Shown here: in pieces, positions 6,766 to 14,386 of the stretch
How positions within the stretch are numbered: the first letter of the stretch is position 1
How the letters are laid out: each line of letters opens with the position of its first letter
Assembly (NCBI RefSeq): GCF_017115085.1
Contig: NZ_JABXKJ010000065.1
Location: 1 to 39,388, forward strand
Direction of reading: 5' to 3'
Length of the DNA: 39,388 nucleotides
From: Nostoc sp. NMS7
Lineage (GTDB): Bacteria > Cyanobacteriota > Cyanobacteriia > Cyanobacteriales > Nostocaceae
Program-made: the position numbers and the translations under genes
Notes under the pieces: model-generated
The model's database searches: none
Seen by the model: the letters and a program-made list of their open reading frames with translations, nothing else
Told to the model about the DNA's origin: nothing

Positions 6766-7584
6766 TTAAACGGAAGATTTATGGTATCCCAAACTGATTG
6801 TACCGGGTTCAATATAAATTTCCGGTGTAATTAGTTCCTTTGTATCATCTGTTTCCAAATCAACTCGTAAATTTCCTTGAGATGTTACCCCAACTACAGT
6901 ACCTGAAAGATTATTGACGTACACCTTATCGCCCATGTTTGTAAGCAAGTCTAAATAGCGAGACAAGAGTATGCTTACTCCTTCTTTGCAAAGGCACTCC
7001 ATACCGGATTCTATTCCCAGTAAGACTGTAGAGGTGAGCATTTCCAGACAATAAATTGGTCTGATATCTTGGGATGCTTGCCACGATTCCAGATTGATTC
7101 CAGTTTCCGGTACTGGGTTTGTCCAGTTAATACCAATACCAATTACTGCTTGGGTGATTTGTCCTTTGTTTACTTTGGTTTCTGTCAAAATGCCGCCTAG
7201 TTTGCGACCATTTAAAACTAAATCATTGGGCCATTTTATCCCCACATCTACACCGCGCTGGCGCAATTGAGACGCAATTCCCCAAGCAGTAGCAAAAGTT
7301 AGCTGGTAGCTGTCAGTAGCCTCTATTTTGTGGTCGAAAGAAATCGCCACGGAAACATATAATCCTCCAACCGGAGAAATCCATTCGCGTCCCCATTGTC
7401 CCCGCCCAGCAGATTGCTGAGTTGCGATTACTACTGTTCCTGAAATAGCCCCTTGCTTGAGTAAGTTCCAGAGAGTTTGGTTAGTTGAGGAGACGCTTTC
7501 AAAAAAGTGAAGGGAAAATGGTAAATATGTATACTTGCGCCCTGCTTTCAAGGCTGCTTCCAAGTTTTGCAGATTAAATCCCAC
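6766..7584 (-). CDS. birA: Biotin--[acetyl-CoA-carboxylase] ligase
   Basis: Activates biotin as biotinyl-AMP and attaches it to the carrier protein of acetyl-CoA carboxylase (EC 6.3.4.15). The 272 residues contain the adenylate-binding loop TQQSAGRGQWGREW (about 55-68), the KWPNDLVLNGRKLGGILTE motif (117-135) and the VIGIGINW strand. The small C-terminal SH3-like domain is present (GDKVYVNNLSGTVVGV). There is no N-terminal winged helix, so this is a class I ligase that cannot act as a biotin-operon repressor. It is divergent from pgeF with about 75 bp between the genes. Confidence 0.95.
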   Translation of the reverse strand: MGFNLQNLEAALKAGRKYTYLPFSLHFFESVSSTNQTLWNLLKQGAISGTVVIATQQSAGRGQWGREWISPVGGLYVSVAISFDHKIEATDSYQLTFATAWGIASQLRQRGVDVGIKWPNDLVLNGRKLGGILTETKVNKGQITQAVIGIGINWTNPVPETGINLESWQASQDIRPIYCLEMLTSTVLLGIESGMECLCKEGVSILLSRYLDLLTNMGDKVYVNNLSGTVVGVTSQGNLRVDLETDDTKELITPEIYIEPGTISLGYHKSSV

Positions 7585-7661
7585 GGCAGTTAACCCAAAT
7601 TCCGTTGTTCAAGTTAGCATTGATTGGCTGATGAGTGATTTGTGTTTAGGTTTGGTTGAAG

Positions 7662-8447
7662 ATGCACACTTGGCACTGGCGCAATTGGGAAGGACTGCCT
7701 TATCTAACTTGTAGTATTCTGGAACGTTGGCATCACGGCTTCTTTACCCAGCAGTTTTGGCCGCGATCGCCACAAGTTATCACAGAAGTATTGCAACCAG
7801 AGGCATCAGTCTATCGCTTAAAGCAGGTACATGGCAATACTATTCTCACCCCCGAAGAAATTAATAGCCTCTTAAGCACTCTTGGGGATGATTTAGCATC
7901 GGCAGATGGTTTAATTAGCGAACAGCCTCTACAAGCTGTTTGGGTAGCTAGTGCAGATTGTACACCCGTGCTGATTGGGGATGTGAAAACTGGACAGGTG
8001 GCAGCATTACATGCAGGCTGGCGCGGGACTGCTAAAAAGATTGTCCCCTTAGCGATCGCTCGGTTACAATCTCAAGGCAGTAAACTCGATGATTTGCGAA
8101 TTGCAATGGGACCTGCGATCGCTGGTGAGGTTTACCAAGTCTCTATTGATGTGGCGGCTGAAGTCGGGAGTACTATTATACCATATAACGACGAACAAAA
8201 AATTATTACTGCATTATATCAGCTACCAAATTCACCTTTGTTGGAAGATCCCAATCCTGGAAAGGTAAGGCTGGATGTCCGGCGAGTGAATACCTTACAA
8301 CTGGAAAATATGGGGATTAGTGAAGAACAAATTGCGATCGCACCTTATTGTACTTTCCAAACTCCAGAGCATTTCTTTTCTTACCGCCGGGAAAAAGAGA
8401 AAAAAGTACAGTGGTCAGGGATTGTCAGTGGTAAAACTAGTCACTAA
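7662..8447 (+). CDS. pgeF: PgeF/YlmD family protein (multicopper polyphenol oxidase, laccase domain)
   Basis: A 261-residue cytosolic protein. Metal- and substrate-site motifs are visible: LKQVHGNTI (His), VASADCTPVLI (Cys), AALHAGWRGTAKKIV (His) and the C-terminal IAPYCTFQTPEHFFSYRRE. In E. coli PgeF (YfiH) removes wrongly incorporated serine from peptidoglycan precursors; other members act on purine nucleosides, and the older name is laccase-domain protein. The ATG at 7662 is preferred to a TTG two codons upstream. It is a single gene, divergent from birA. Confidence 0.92.
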   Translation: MHTWHWRNWEGLPYLTCSILERWHHGFFTQQFWPRSPQVITEVLQPEASVYRLKQVHGNTILTPEEINSLLSTLGDDLASADGLISEQPLQAVWVASADCTPVLIGDVKTGQVAALHAGWRGTAKKIVPLAIARLQSQGSKLDDLRIAMGPAIAGEVYQVSIDVAAEVGSTIIPYNDEQKIITALYQLPNSPLLEDPNPGKVRLDVRRVNTLQLENMGISEEQIAIAPYCTFQTPEHFFSYRREKEKKVQWSGIVSGKTSH

Positions 8448-8540
8448 CCCCTATTTTCAAATTAGATTCTCATCTGAGATCGGAACTTGGAGAATGGAAA
8501 ATATTCTTGGCTTCGTCTTGACTCAATTGGTTTAAGGAAT

Positions 8541-8924
8541 TTAACTGCTCACCACCATCTCAAGGGTTAATATTCCTTTGGGTTTGTTAACGGTCAACTG
8601 CATCATTTCTAGCCACAAGGAACCTATGATGGTATCAGGGATGTCATCTCCAACATGAACAGGAATTACAAATTCAGTTCCGTCAATGATGAGTTTGCCT
8701 TCATAGATATCAAATCGTGCTTCCCCTCGTGCTGTCTGCATCTCGATTTGTGCGCTCATTAATGACCACTCCAATACTTCCAAGTCTTGAGTATTAATGG
8801 CTAACCACCCATCTGTAAACCCGGTATCGAATAAAGCTTCAACAGAAAATTTCTGATCATTAGCAGTAACAAGCTCAATTTCAAATAGTAGCTCACCATT
8901 ATCCCCAAACGAACCTGCAATCAT
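8541..8924 (-). CDS. Retropepsin-like (clan AA) aspartic protease
   Basis: A 127-residue single-domain protein. The active-site phrase is EALFDTGFTDGWLAI, where DTG preceded by hydrophobic residues is the catalytic Asp motif of clan AA. A second hydrophobic-Gly phrase, DTIIGSLWLEM, near the C-terminus matches the IIG-x-W/L element that follows the active-site fold. As in retroviral proteases, one DTG per chain implies a homodimer. There is no signal peptide. Its ATG overlaps the TGA of the 105-residue gene by 4 bp, so the two are translationally coupled. The natural substrate is unknown. Confidence 0.75.
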   Translation of the reverse strand: MIAGSFGDNGELLFEIELVTANDQKFSVEALFDTGFTDGWLAINTQDLEVLEWSLMSAQIEMQTARGEARFDIYEGKLIIDGTEFVIPVHVGDDIPDTIIGSLWLEMMQLTVNKPKGILTLEMVVSS

Positions 8925-9238
8925 AACCTGCCGCAGGTTCCTGTGTCGTTGAGTCGGAATATGGTAAGTTTTACTTCGTTAGTATTGCCATAAGCATCAT
9001 GAATTTTTTGCGTTATCCCTAAGAATGTTGGGTCAATGAAGTATTGTTCTGTTTCAGGATCTATGGCAATATGCCAGTTGTAATGCGTTTCGATCAGAGT
9101 TGGACGTAAGCGCTCAAAAACAGCACGACACTTTATAGCAAAAGCATCACGTTGTTGCTGACAGTGGGGTACTTCTTTAGGTGCTAAGGTTGATGCTTGT
9201 ACAATACGGCTGCGTCGTGGGTGCGATACCTGTGTCAT
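8921..9238 (-). CDS. Hypothetical protein, partner of the retropepsin-like protease
   Basis: A 105-residue basic protein with no membrane segment. The N-terminal ~30 residues are basic and probably disordered. The rest (FERLRPTLIETHYNWHIAIDPETEQYFIDP) looks like a small alpha/beta fold, and the segment IDPETEQYFIDPTFLGITQK may be a surface loop. I do not recognise the family. It is the first gene of a two-gene unit and its stop overlaps the start of the protease gene, so it could be a substrate, regulator or antitoxin-like partner. That role is inference only. Confidence 0.65.
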   Translation of the reverse strand: MTQVSHPRRSRIVQASTLAPKEVPHCQQQRDAFAIKCRAVFERLRPTLIETHYNWHIAIDPETEQYFIDPTFLGITQKIHDAYGNTNEVKLTIFRLNDTGTCGRL

Positions 9239-9337
9239 ATCAATAAAATGTAAGCGCTTGTGTGATTTTATTATGGCGTGATTTCGAGTTACAAACCTTT
9301 AATTATTCACACCCACTTACTTATGACTTCTGATGTT

Positions 9338-10813
9338 CTAATTTGACACCCGATTCAAAGGTTCCAATTTCATAACCTGTTGTTGACGCAACGAACTAAT
9401 TGCTAAGACTAAAATACTTACAGTGAGTGCTAAAATTGCATAACTCGGTAGGGCGAAGATAGTTACTTTCATGATGTATGGCAATTCCCCTGCTTTGACA
9501 TTCCAACGCTTTGCTAGAGAGCCGATGAGCCAGACATGAATAACTGCTGTTTGCACTGCAAGAGAGCAAACTCCTGCTAACCAAACAGACATTCTTTTCA
9601 TCGAGAATGTACAATGCCTAATTTGATAGAGCAAATCATTTAGCAAAAAAACAACGGCAGGTATTAACATCACAGAACTAGTTTCCTGTGAATAGTTAAT
9701 CGCAATACTCAAGCAAGAAATTAACACCATTTCTGCTAAGTAGATTTTTTTTGACCAGGCTGTGAGAGATTGTTGTAGATACCAATACCAACCCACCAAA
9801 CCAACAAGTATCAAAACAATTAAGTCTGAAAAAAGCTTGGCAACAAATGGGTTATTGGGAAATAATCTTGGACCGACGACCATCAAATCGAGGCGACTAA
9901 TCGAAATATAGGGGCTAACTGATGGATCATTTAGCCAGAGTGAAAATCCCTGATCTGCATCTGACAGGAATTGTGTTAAAGAATTGCCCGTCAAAGCTAG
10001 ACCTAAAAATCCTAGAGACGTTACTGTGACAACAGATATAAAAACTAGATAAAACCGTCTTTTAAGTAGAAAATACAGAACAAATAATGCAGCTAATGTT
10101 GGTTTACAAAGAGCAAGCCCTAAGCAAACTCCGGCTGGAATCTCCTGATGTTTTCTAGCGAAGATAAACATCCATAAGATCAGAACTGCAACGAAAGTCG
10201 CAACATTACCAACTTGAAGATCGTAAACTAAGCCATAAATCAAGGCAACCGAGATTGTGCAAATAGTTCTTAGAGCTAGTGAGTTCGACTTCAGCAGGAT
10301 ATTCGCTCCCCATAAGACCAAACCGATTGCTAATATATGCATCACAATCCAGATTTGAAATGCAGTATTGAGCGAAAAATAACTGAGGAACCAGATCGGA
10401 GGAATAATATTAGGTGGATAGACAAATGGTGGAATAAATCCACACACCTTAGTTAGGGTACAGAAACTTTGGTTAAAAATCTCGGCATTAAAGGGACTCA
10501 AATGTTGATGAGCCAATTTACTCGCCACATAATACCACTTAAAATCCCATAAGGGTGGATTGGGTTGATTTAGGAAATAAATTAGCCAACCTGTATAACA
10601 GAGGAATCTTGTAACGACTAATACAACACTTGCTTGTATGAGAAAGTTAACAATTGGTTGACGAAAAAATTGTATCAACCCTTGGATTAGAGAAGATTTT
10701 AAGAATAAAGAATTTTTCCAGGCTGCTTTTTCATCATCTAATCGCCAATTATTTTTGAGAACTAAAGCAACTACAATTACTATAATTAGGTTCCAAAAGC
10801 CAAAGCTTATCAT
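9338..10813 (-). CDS. Membrane glycosyltransferase, GT87 (DUF2029)-like
   Basis: A 491-residue, very hydrophobic protein with about ten or more membrane helices spread from residue 5 to the end. After the second helix there is a long periplasmic loop with PPLWDFKWYYVASKLAHQHLSPF; an Asp in this loop is the usual catalytic site of GT-C enzymes. The pattern 'D-F-x-x-Y-Y/H' followed by YPP fits GT87 proteins, which move mannose or related sugars from polyprenyl phosphate donors. Acceptor and sugar are unknown. csaB lies upstream on the same strand, separated by a MITE, so both may serve surface polysaccharide. Confidence 0.75.
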   Translation of the reverse strand: MISFGFWNLIIVIVVALVLKNNWRLDDEKAAWKNSLFLKSSLIQGLIQFFRQPIVNFLIQASVVLVVTRFLCYTGWLIYFLNQPNPPLWDFKWYYVASKLAHQHLSPFNAEIFNQSFCTLTKVCGFIPPFVYPPNIIPPIWFLSYFSLNTAFQIWIVMHILAIGLVLWGANILLKSNSLALRTICTISVALIYGLVYDLQVGNVATFVAVLILWMFIFARKHQEIPAGVCLGLALCKPTLAALFVLYFLLKRRFYLVFISVVTVTSLGFLGLALTGNSLTQFLSDADQGFSLWLNDPSVSPYISISRLDLMVVGPRLFPNNPFVAKLFSDLIVLILVGLVGWYWYLQQSLTAWSKKIYLAEMVLISCLSIAINYSQETSSVMLIPAVVFLLNDLLYQIRHCTFSMKRMSVWLAGVCSLAVQTAVIHVWLIGSLAKRWNVKAGELPYIMKVTIFALPSYAILALTVSILVLAISSLRQQQVMKLEPLNRVSN

Positions 10814-10957
10814 CAGAATGATCTCAATAATTATTTCTGGATATCGTATATAATATCGCCTAAACAGTCGTTATAAACGATACTTAAGTATTTTCATAAT
10901 CAATTTACAAAACTTTGACAATTACTCCCTTGCCGCCATAACCAAGCTTGCTCTCAG

Positions 10958-11086
10958 GGACTGACAACAAATAAATTACCCAATGTTGTGGGGTGGGCCG
11001 AAAAGCCCGCCTTTGTATACGTATACGGGCGGGCTTTTCGGCCCACCCCACAAGAAGTAGTTGAGTATTGTTTTATTTGTCAGTCC
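10958..11086. mobile_element. MITE-like element with perfect 26-bp inverted repeat
   Basis: The outer ends are GGACTGACAA (10958-10967) and its complement TTGTCAGTCC (11077-11086). Inside, 26-bp arms at 10986-11011 and 11028-11053 are perfect complements (GTGGGGTGGGCC...). The loop holds the 12-bp palindrome GTATACGTATAC (11015-11026). There is no coding capacity. A related element is at 26943-27152. It sits in the 372-bp gap between csaB and the glycosyltransferase gene. Confidence 0.75.
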
Positions 11087-11185
11087 TTCAGGGACATGAG
11101 CCACCATTGTCTGGTCGATTTTATCCAAATAGTAAATAAATGAAGTTTTGGATTTTTTTCGATCTAGTTTTTTTGGTCTTAATTA

Positions 11186-12232
11186 TTACATAAAAGCTTG
11201 GCTCAATAACTCGCGGTGCATTAATGCCCTATCTAGCAAAGATTGTATTTGCTCTGGTGATAAGGGTGAACCGTTAGCATAATGCTCCATCCAAGTCAGA
11301 CTAATCAAATTGGGGTCATCGGGTAAACTCGCCAAATCCCATCCAGGCATTTCCAAGTCTTCCATGAGACGATTTACCTTGGGATCATAACTGAGAGCAA
11401 AGCAGCGACAACCAACAGATGCAGCCATAATCAAACTGTGCAGACGCATCCCAATTGCCATTTCAACGCCGCGAAACACACCTTTTAAGAGTTGCGGATC
11501 TTCCAGACATAAAATCTGGCTGACATCTTTAAGTTGGGGTTGAATAGCTTCGGCAATACTTAAATCTTCACTTTTTTGAAAGGGCAGTAATAAGATAAAA
11601 GCCTGCGTAGCTTTTTGAAAGTCAACCAAAGCACGAGTCAAGTTTGCCAGACGTGTTTGAGTCAGTTGGGGATGCGATCGCAACGTTACCGCAACTCTGG
11701 GCGCAGGTAAATCCCAAAGTCCCGGTACTGGTTTCGACTCCAACGCCCAAACCGGGTCAGGAGCTATAATACAAGGAATTTGCCAATCAGATAATAAAGC
11801 AGCACTGGCGCGATCGCGGACACTAACTTTGGTACAATTACTAAAGGTTTGCCGTGCTAGCCAGCGAGTTTGCGGATGCACTAACGGGCCAATACCCTGC
11901 GCCCAGGCAATGGTTTTCAAACCCATTTTCTGCGCCAGTGCCATCACTACCCCATAATAAAATGGGCTGATAGTACTGGTAACATCTTGAATGAGACTCC
12001 CGCCGCCCCAAATCAAGGCATCACAAGAGCGTAAAGCTTCAAATATATGTAAGGGAGCCATGCGATCGTAGGTTTCTACATTGTAGCGATCGCGCGTTTC
12101 CTCTGGATTACCAGAAAGCACCACAGGCGTTACGTGAGATGGTAACATTTGCAGAAGCGTTGCCAACAAAGCTTCGTCACCACCGTTACCTTTACCGTAA
12201 TACCCAGACAATAATGCCCGCATCTTGACCAT
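11186..12232 (-). CDS. csaB: Polysaccharide pyruvyl transferase CsaB
   Basis: Transfers a ketal pyruvyl group from phosphoenolpyruvate to a cell-wall polysaccharide; in other bacteria this creates the ligand for SLH domains of surface proteins. The 348 residues start with the GYYGKGNGGDEALL motif typical of the family. They contain WGGGSLIQDVTS, WAQGIGPL and the C-terminal MRLHSLIMAASVGC...LSYDPKVNRLM, the GT-B-like conserved block. The third codon after the first Met is another Met (12223), which is an equally good start; no ribosome binding site decides it. An SLH-domain porin is encoded at 28262 in the same window, consistent with a pyruvylated wall polymer. Confidence 0.9.
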   Translation of the reverse strand: MVKMRALLSGYYGKGNGGDEALLATLLQMLPSHVTPVVLSGNPEETRDRYNVETYDRMAPLHIFEALRSCDALIWGGGSLIQDVTSTISPFYYGVVMALAQKMGLKTIAWAQGIGPLVHPQTRWLARQTFSNCTKVSVRDRASAALLSDWQIPCIIAPDPVWALESKPVPGLWDLPAPRVAVTLRSHPQLTQTRLANLTRALVDFQKATQAFILLLPFQKSEDLSIAEAIQPQLKDVSQILCLEDPQLLKGVFRGVEMAIGMRLHSLIMAASVGCRCFALSYDPKVNRLMEDLEMPGWDLASLPDDPNLISLTWMEHYANGSPLSPEQIQSLLDRALMHRELLSQAFM

Positions 12233-12366
12233 TTTGGACTTCGACTTCGCTCAGTCGAACGATTTTAGATTAATAGCTATTGTTAAATGAATCTCTGTCC
12301 CCGATACAGATGGTAAACTCATTCCCAAGTTCTACTTTCAATAGTGTAGAAGATAGTTAGAACTTC

Positions 12367-12546
12367 CTCTGAACTCGGAGGTTGAACCTCTGAACTCGGC
12401 AGTTGAGCCTCTGAACTCGGCAGTTGAGCCTCTGAACTCGGCAGTTGAGCTTCTGAACTCGGCAGTTGAGCTTCTGAACTCGGCAGTTGAGCCTTTGAAC
12501 TCGGAAGTTGAGCTTCTGAACTCGGCACTTGAACCTCTGAACTCGG
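12367..12546. repeat. 21-bp tandem repeat, 8.6 copies
   Basis: The unit CTCTGAACTCGGCAGTTGAGC is repeated eight full times plus 12 bp, with small variation at unit edges. 21 bp is three times seven, and one minus-strand frame reads LPSSEAQ over and over, but no start signal or flanking coding sequence supports a gene. It occupies much of the 438-bp gap between csaB and the DUF2499 gene; the rest of the gap shows nothing else apart from the palindrome at 12641. Confidence 0.92.
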
Positions 12547-12640
12547 AATGTTTAAAATTCTAAAAGAACAAGTGAAGATTTTGTTTAAACAAATATAAAT
12601 TTCAAGCTAGATATCACCTTGACACTCCTAACTCCTGTAC

Positions 12641-12660
12641 AGACGCGATTAATCGCGTCT
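12641..12660. repeat. Perfect 20-bp palindrome, copy 1
   Basis: AGACGCGATTAATCGCGTCT is self-complementary. A longer copy is at 36157-36182. Both are flanked by ACTCCTG on the left. It lies 11 bp before the DUF2499 start codon. Confidence 0.85.
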
Positions 12661-12671
12661 CTAACTTTCTT

Positions 12672-13007
12672 ATGAACGCCCTATCAATTCCCACTTGGAT
12701 TATTCATATTTCTAGCGTTATTGAGTGGATTGTCGCCATTTGGTTAATCTGGACTTACGGCGAACTCACTAATAACCGTAATTGGTGGGGATTATCCCTG
12801 GCCATGTTACCAGCTTTAGTTAGCGCCATGTGTGCTTGTACCTGGCATTATTTCGACAACGCCGAATCTCTGGAATGGTTGGTAACGCTTCAAGCTACCA
12901 TGACTTTAGTTGGTAATTTTACGCTTTGGGCAGCAGCATTTTTGATTTGGCGTTCTACCAAATCTCCTGATACTGTTGAACCAAAACCTATCAAATTAGA
13001 GCAATGA
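12672..13007 (+). CDS. DUF2499 membrane protein
   Basis: A 111-residue protein with three hydrophobic segments (about 8-28, 42-58 and 78-95). It contains the conserved phrases LSIPTWIIHISSVIEWIVA and WHYFDNAESLEWLVTLQA, characteristic of DUF2499, a family found in cyanobacteria and plastid-containing eukaryotes. It overlaps the next gene by 4 bp (ATGA). The pairing with DUF3593 suggests that the two form one membrane complex, probably in the thylakoid or plasma membrane. The function is unknown. Confidence 0.85.
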   Translation: MNALSIPTWIIHISSVIEWIVAIWLIWTYGELTNNRNWWGLSLAMLPALVSAMCACTWHYFDNAESLEWLVTLQATMTLVGNFTLWAAAFLIWRSTKSPDTVEPKPIKLEQ

Positions 13008-13303
13008 TTTCTAAAGAAACCCTGTTTGCGCTTTCACTGTTTCCCTACTTGGGTTTCTTGTGGTTTCTCAGCCGCAGTCCGCAAATGCCGCGTTTAGCGC
13101 TATATGGATTTTACGGGACTCTCGTGTTTGTTGGCGTCACCATCCCGGCGGGGATTTATGCTGTATTACATTATGGCAAGTCTTTAGCAAATGTAGATTG
13201 GTTGCACGGCGGTGCAGAACTATTTTTGACCCTTTCTAATATTTTGCTTGTGCTGGGTTTTGGGCAAGCTGTCAGGCAATTAAAAATGAAAAATGAAAAA
13301 TAG
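13004..13303 (+). CDS. DUF3593 membrane protein
   Basis: A 99-residue protein with about three membrane segments (about 6-22, 34-56 and 70-88). It matches the short photosynthetic-organism family DUF3593, with ETLFALSLFPYLGFLWFLSRS and DWLHGGAELFLTLSNILL. The ATG is inside the stop region of the DUF2499 gene, so translation is coupled. The last residues (KMKNEK) are encoded by an AAAATGAA repeat and look like a variable tail. No function is known to me. Confidence 0.85.
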   Translation: MISKETLFALSLFPYLGFLWFLSRSPQMPRLALYGFYGTLVFVGVTIPAGIYAVLHYGKSLANVDWLHGGAELFLTLSNILLVLGFGQAVRQLKMKNEK

Positions 13304-13310
13304 TAAATTC

Positions 13311-13426
13311 AGCTATAGCAATCCGTAATCATTCGTGAGAAAATGCTGAGATAAAAATCCTTATTTTACAAGCATTCTACCCTTGATTCATTCTCACGTA
13401 TCAAATAGGACTGGTATATAGCTATA
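13311..13426. mobile_element. Small inverted-repeat element (MITE remnant)
   Basis: The left part CAATCC...CGTGAGAA and the right part TTCTCACG...GGACTG are imperfect inverted repeats about 60 bp apart. Both ends also carry CTATAG. There is no coding capacity. It follows the DUF3593 stop by only a few bases. Confidence 0.5.
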
Positions 13427-13482
13427 GGGGTTCTCGGACAAGAACCCCACCCCCAACCCCCTCCCCGCAAGCGAGGAGGGGG
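13427..13482. repeat. Double GC-rich hairpin
   Basis: GGGGTTCT/AGAACCCC form a perfect 8-bp stem (13427-13448). CCCCCTCC/GGAGGGGG (13457-13464 and 13475-13482) form a second stem around CCGCAAGCGA. There is no U-run after it, so it is listed as an interspersed repeat rather than a terminator, though it could end transcription of the DUF2499-DUF3593 pair. Confidence 0.6.
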
Positions 13483-13553
13483 CTATGATGTACCTCATCT
13501 GATTAGGAAACGCTATAACGTTTTAATTGCATTGAGTTATGAGGAACAAGTAA

Positions 13554-14327
13554 ATGGATGTAATTCCAGCGATTGATTTACTAGAAGGTCGGTGTGTGCG
13601 ACTGTATCAGGGAGACTACGATCGCTCACAAGTTTTTAGCGAAAATCCGGCTGATGTTGCCAAACAGTGGGTAGATCAAGGTGCTACGAGATTGCATATA
13701 GTTGATTTAGATGGTGCTAAAGCAGGTAATGTAGTAAATCTGGGGGCAATTGAAGCGATCGCAGATGCAGTGTCAGTACCGATTGAAATTGGTGGAGGAT
13801 TGCGCGATCGCACCAGCGTCCAACAAGTATTTAATTTAGGCGTACAGTGGGCAATTCTCGGAACTATCGCCGTAGAACAACCCCAGCTAGTGCAACAATT
13901 GTGTGCAGAATTTCCCGAACAGATTATTATCGGGATTGATGCCCGTAACGGCCTCGTAGCAACTCGCGGTTGGTTAGAAACCTCGGAAGTTTTAGCAACT
14001 CAACTGGCTGTACAAATGCAAGAATTGGGCGCAGCCGCCATAATTTACACCGATATCCAGCGTGATGGCACACTTACAGGCCCCAATTTGTCAGCTTTGC
14101 GAGAACTTGCAGCAGCAATTTCCATCCCGATAATTGCCTCTGGCGGGGTAAGTTCTCTCACCGATTTGTTAAGTTTATTGGCGTTAGAACCTCAAGGCGT
14201 AACTGGTGTGATTGTCGGACGTGCTTTGTATACTGGGGATATTTTACTCAAAGAAGCATTGCGAGCGATCGGGCCTGGGCGGATTCAGGATATTCCGCCG
14301 AATTTAGGTTTTTCTACTTTTGCTTGA
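13554..14327 (+). CDS. hisA: Phosphoribosylformimino-AICAR ribotide isomerase
   Basis: Histidine biosynthesis, fourth step (EC 5.3.1.16), an Amadori rearrangement of ProFAR to PRFAR. At 257 residues this is a normal (beta/alpha)8 barrel. The first catalytic Asp is D8 in [17 protein letters not shown]. The second is in [17 protein letters not shown], and the phosphate-binding motifs IEIGGGLRD and [13 protein letters not shown] are both present. GAGGA at 13541 supports the ATG. It stands alone with no other his gene nearby. Confidence 0.97.
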   Translation: MDVIPAIDLLEGRCVRLYQGDYDRSQVFSENPADVAKQWVDQGATRLHIVDLDGAKAGNVVNLGAIEAIADAVSVPIEIGGGLRDRTSVQQVFNLGVQWAILGTIAVEQPQLVQQLCAEFPEQIIIGIDARNGLVATRGWLETSEVLATQLAVQMQELGAAAIIYTDIQRDGTLTGPNLSALRELAAAISIPIIASGGVSSLTDLLSLLALEPQGVTGVIVGRALYTGDILLKEALRAIGPGRIQDIPPNLGFSTFA

Positions 14328-14333
14328 GATTAA

Positions 14334-14353
14334 GGCACTTCCAAGAAATAAAT
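14334..14353. repeat. Orphan end of a MITE
   Basis: GGCACTTCCAAGAAATAAAT resembles the left terminal repeat of the element at 26943-27152 (GGGATTTCCAAGAAATAAAT). No right end follows before the next gene. Confidence 0.5.
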
Positions 14354-14386
14354 CCAAAGACCTAAATGCTAAGAAAATAACTAGCA

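Noticed and set aside
10986..11053. Long inverted repeat as a simple Rho-independent terminator
   Set aside because: There is no U-run, the arms are far longer than usual, and it is part of a MITE with its own outer ends.
12319..12528. 69-codon minus-strand frame of LPSSEAQ heptads
   Set aside because: It is entirely a reading of the 21-bp tandem repeat, with no ribosome binding site and no protein-like flanks.
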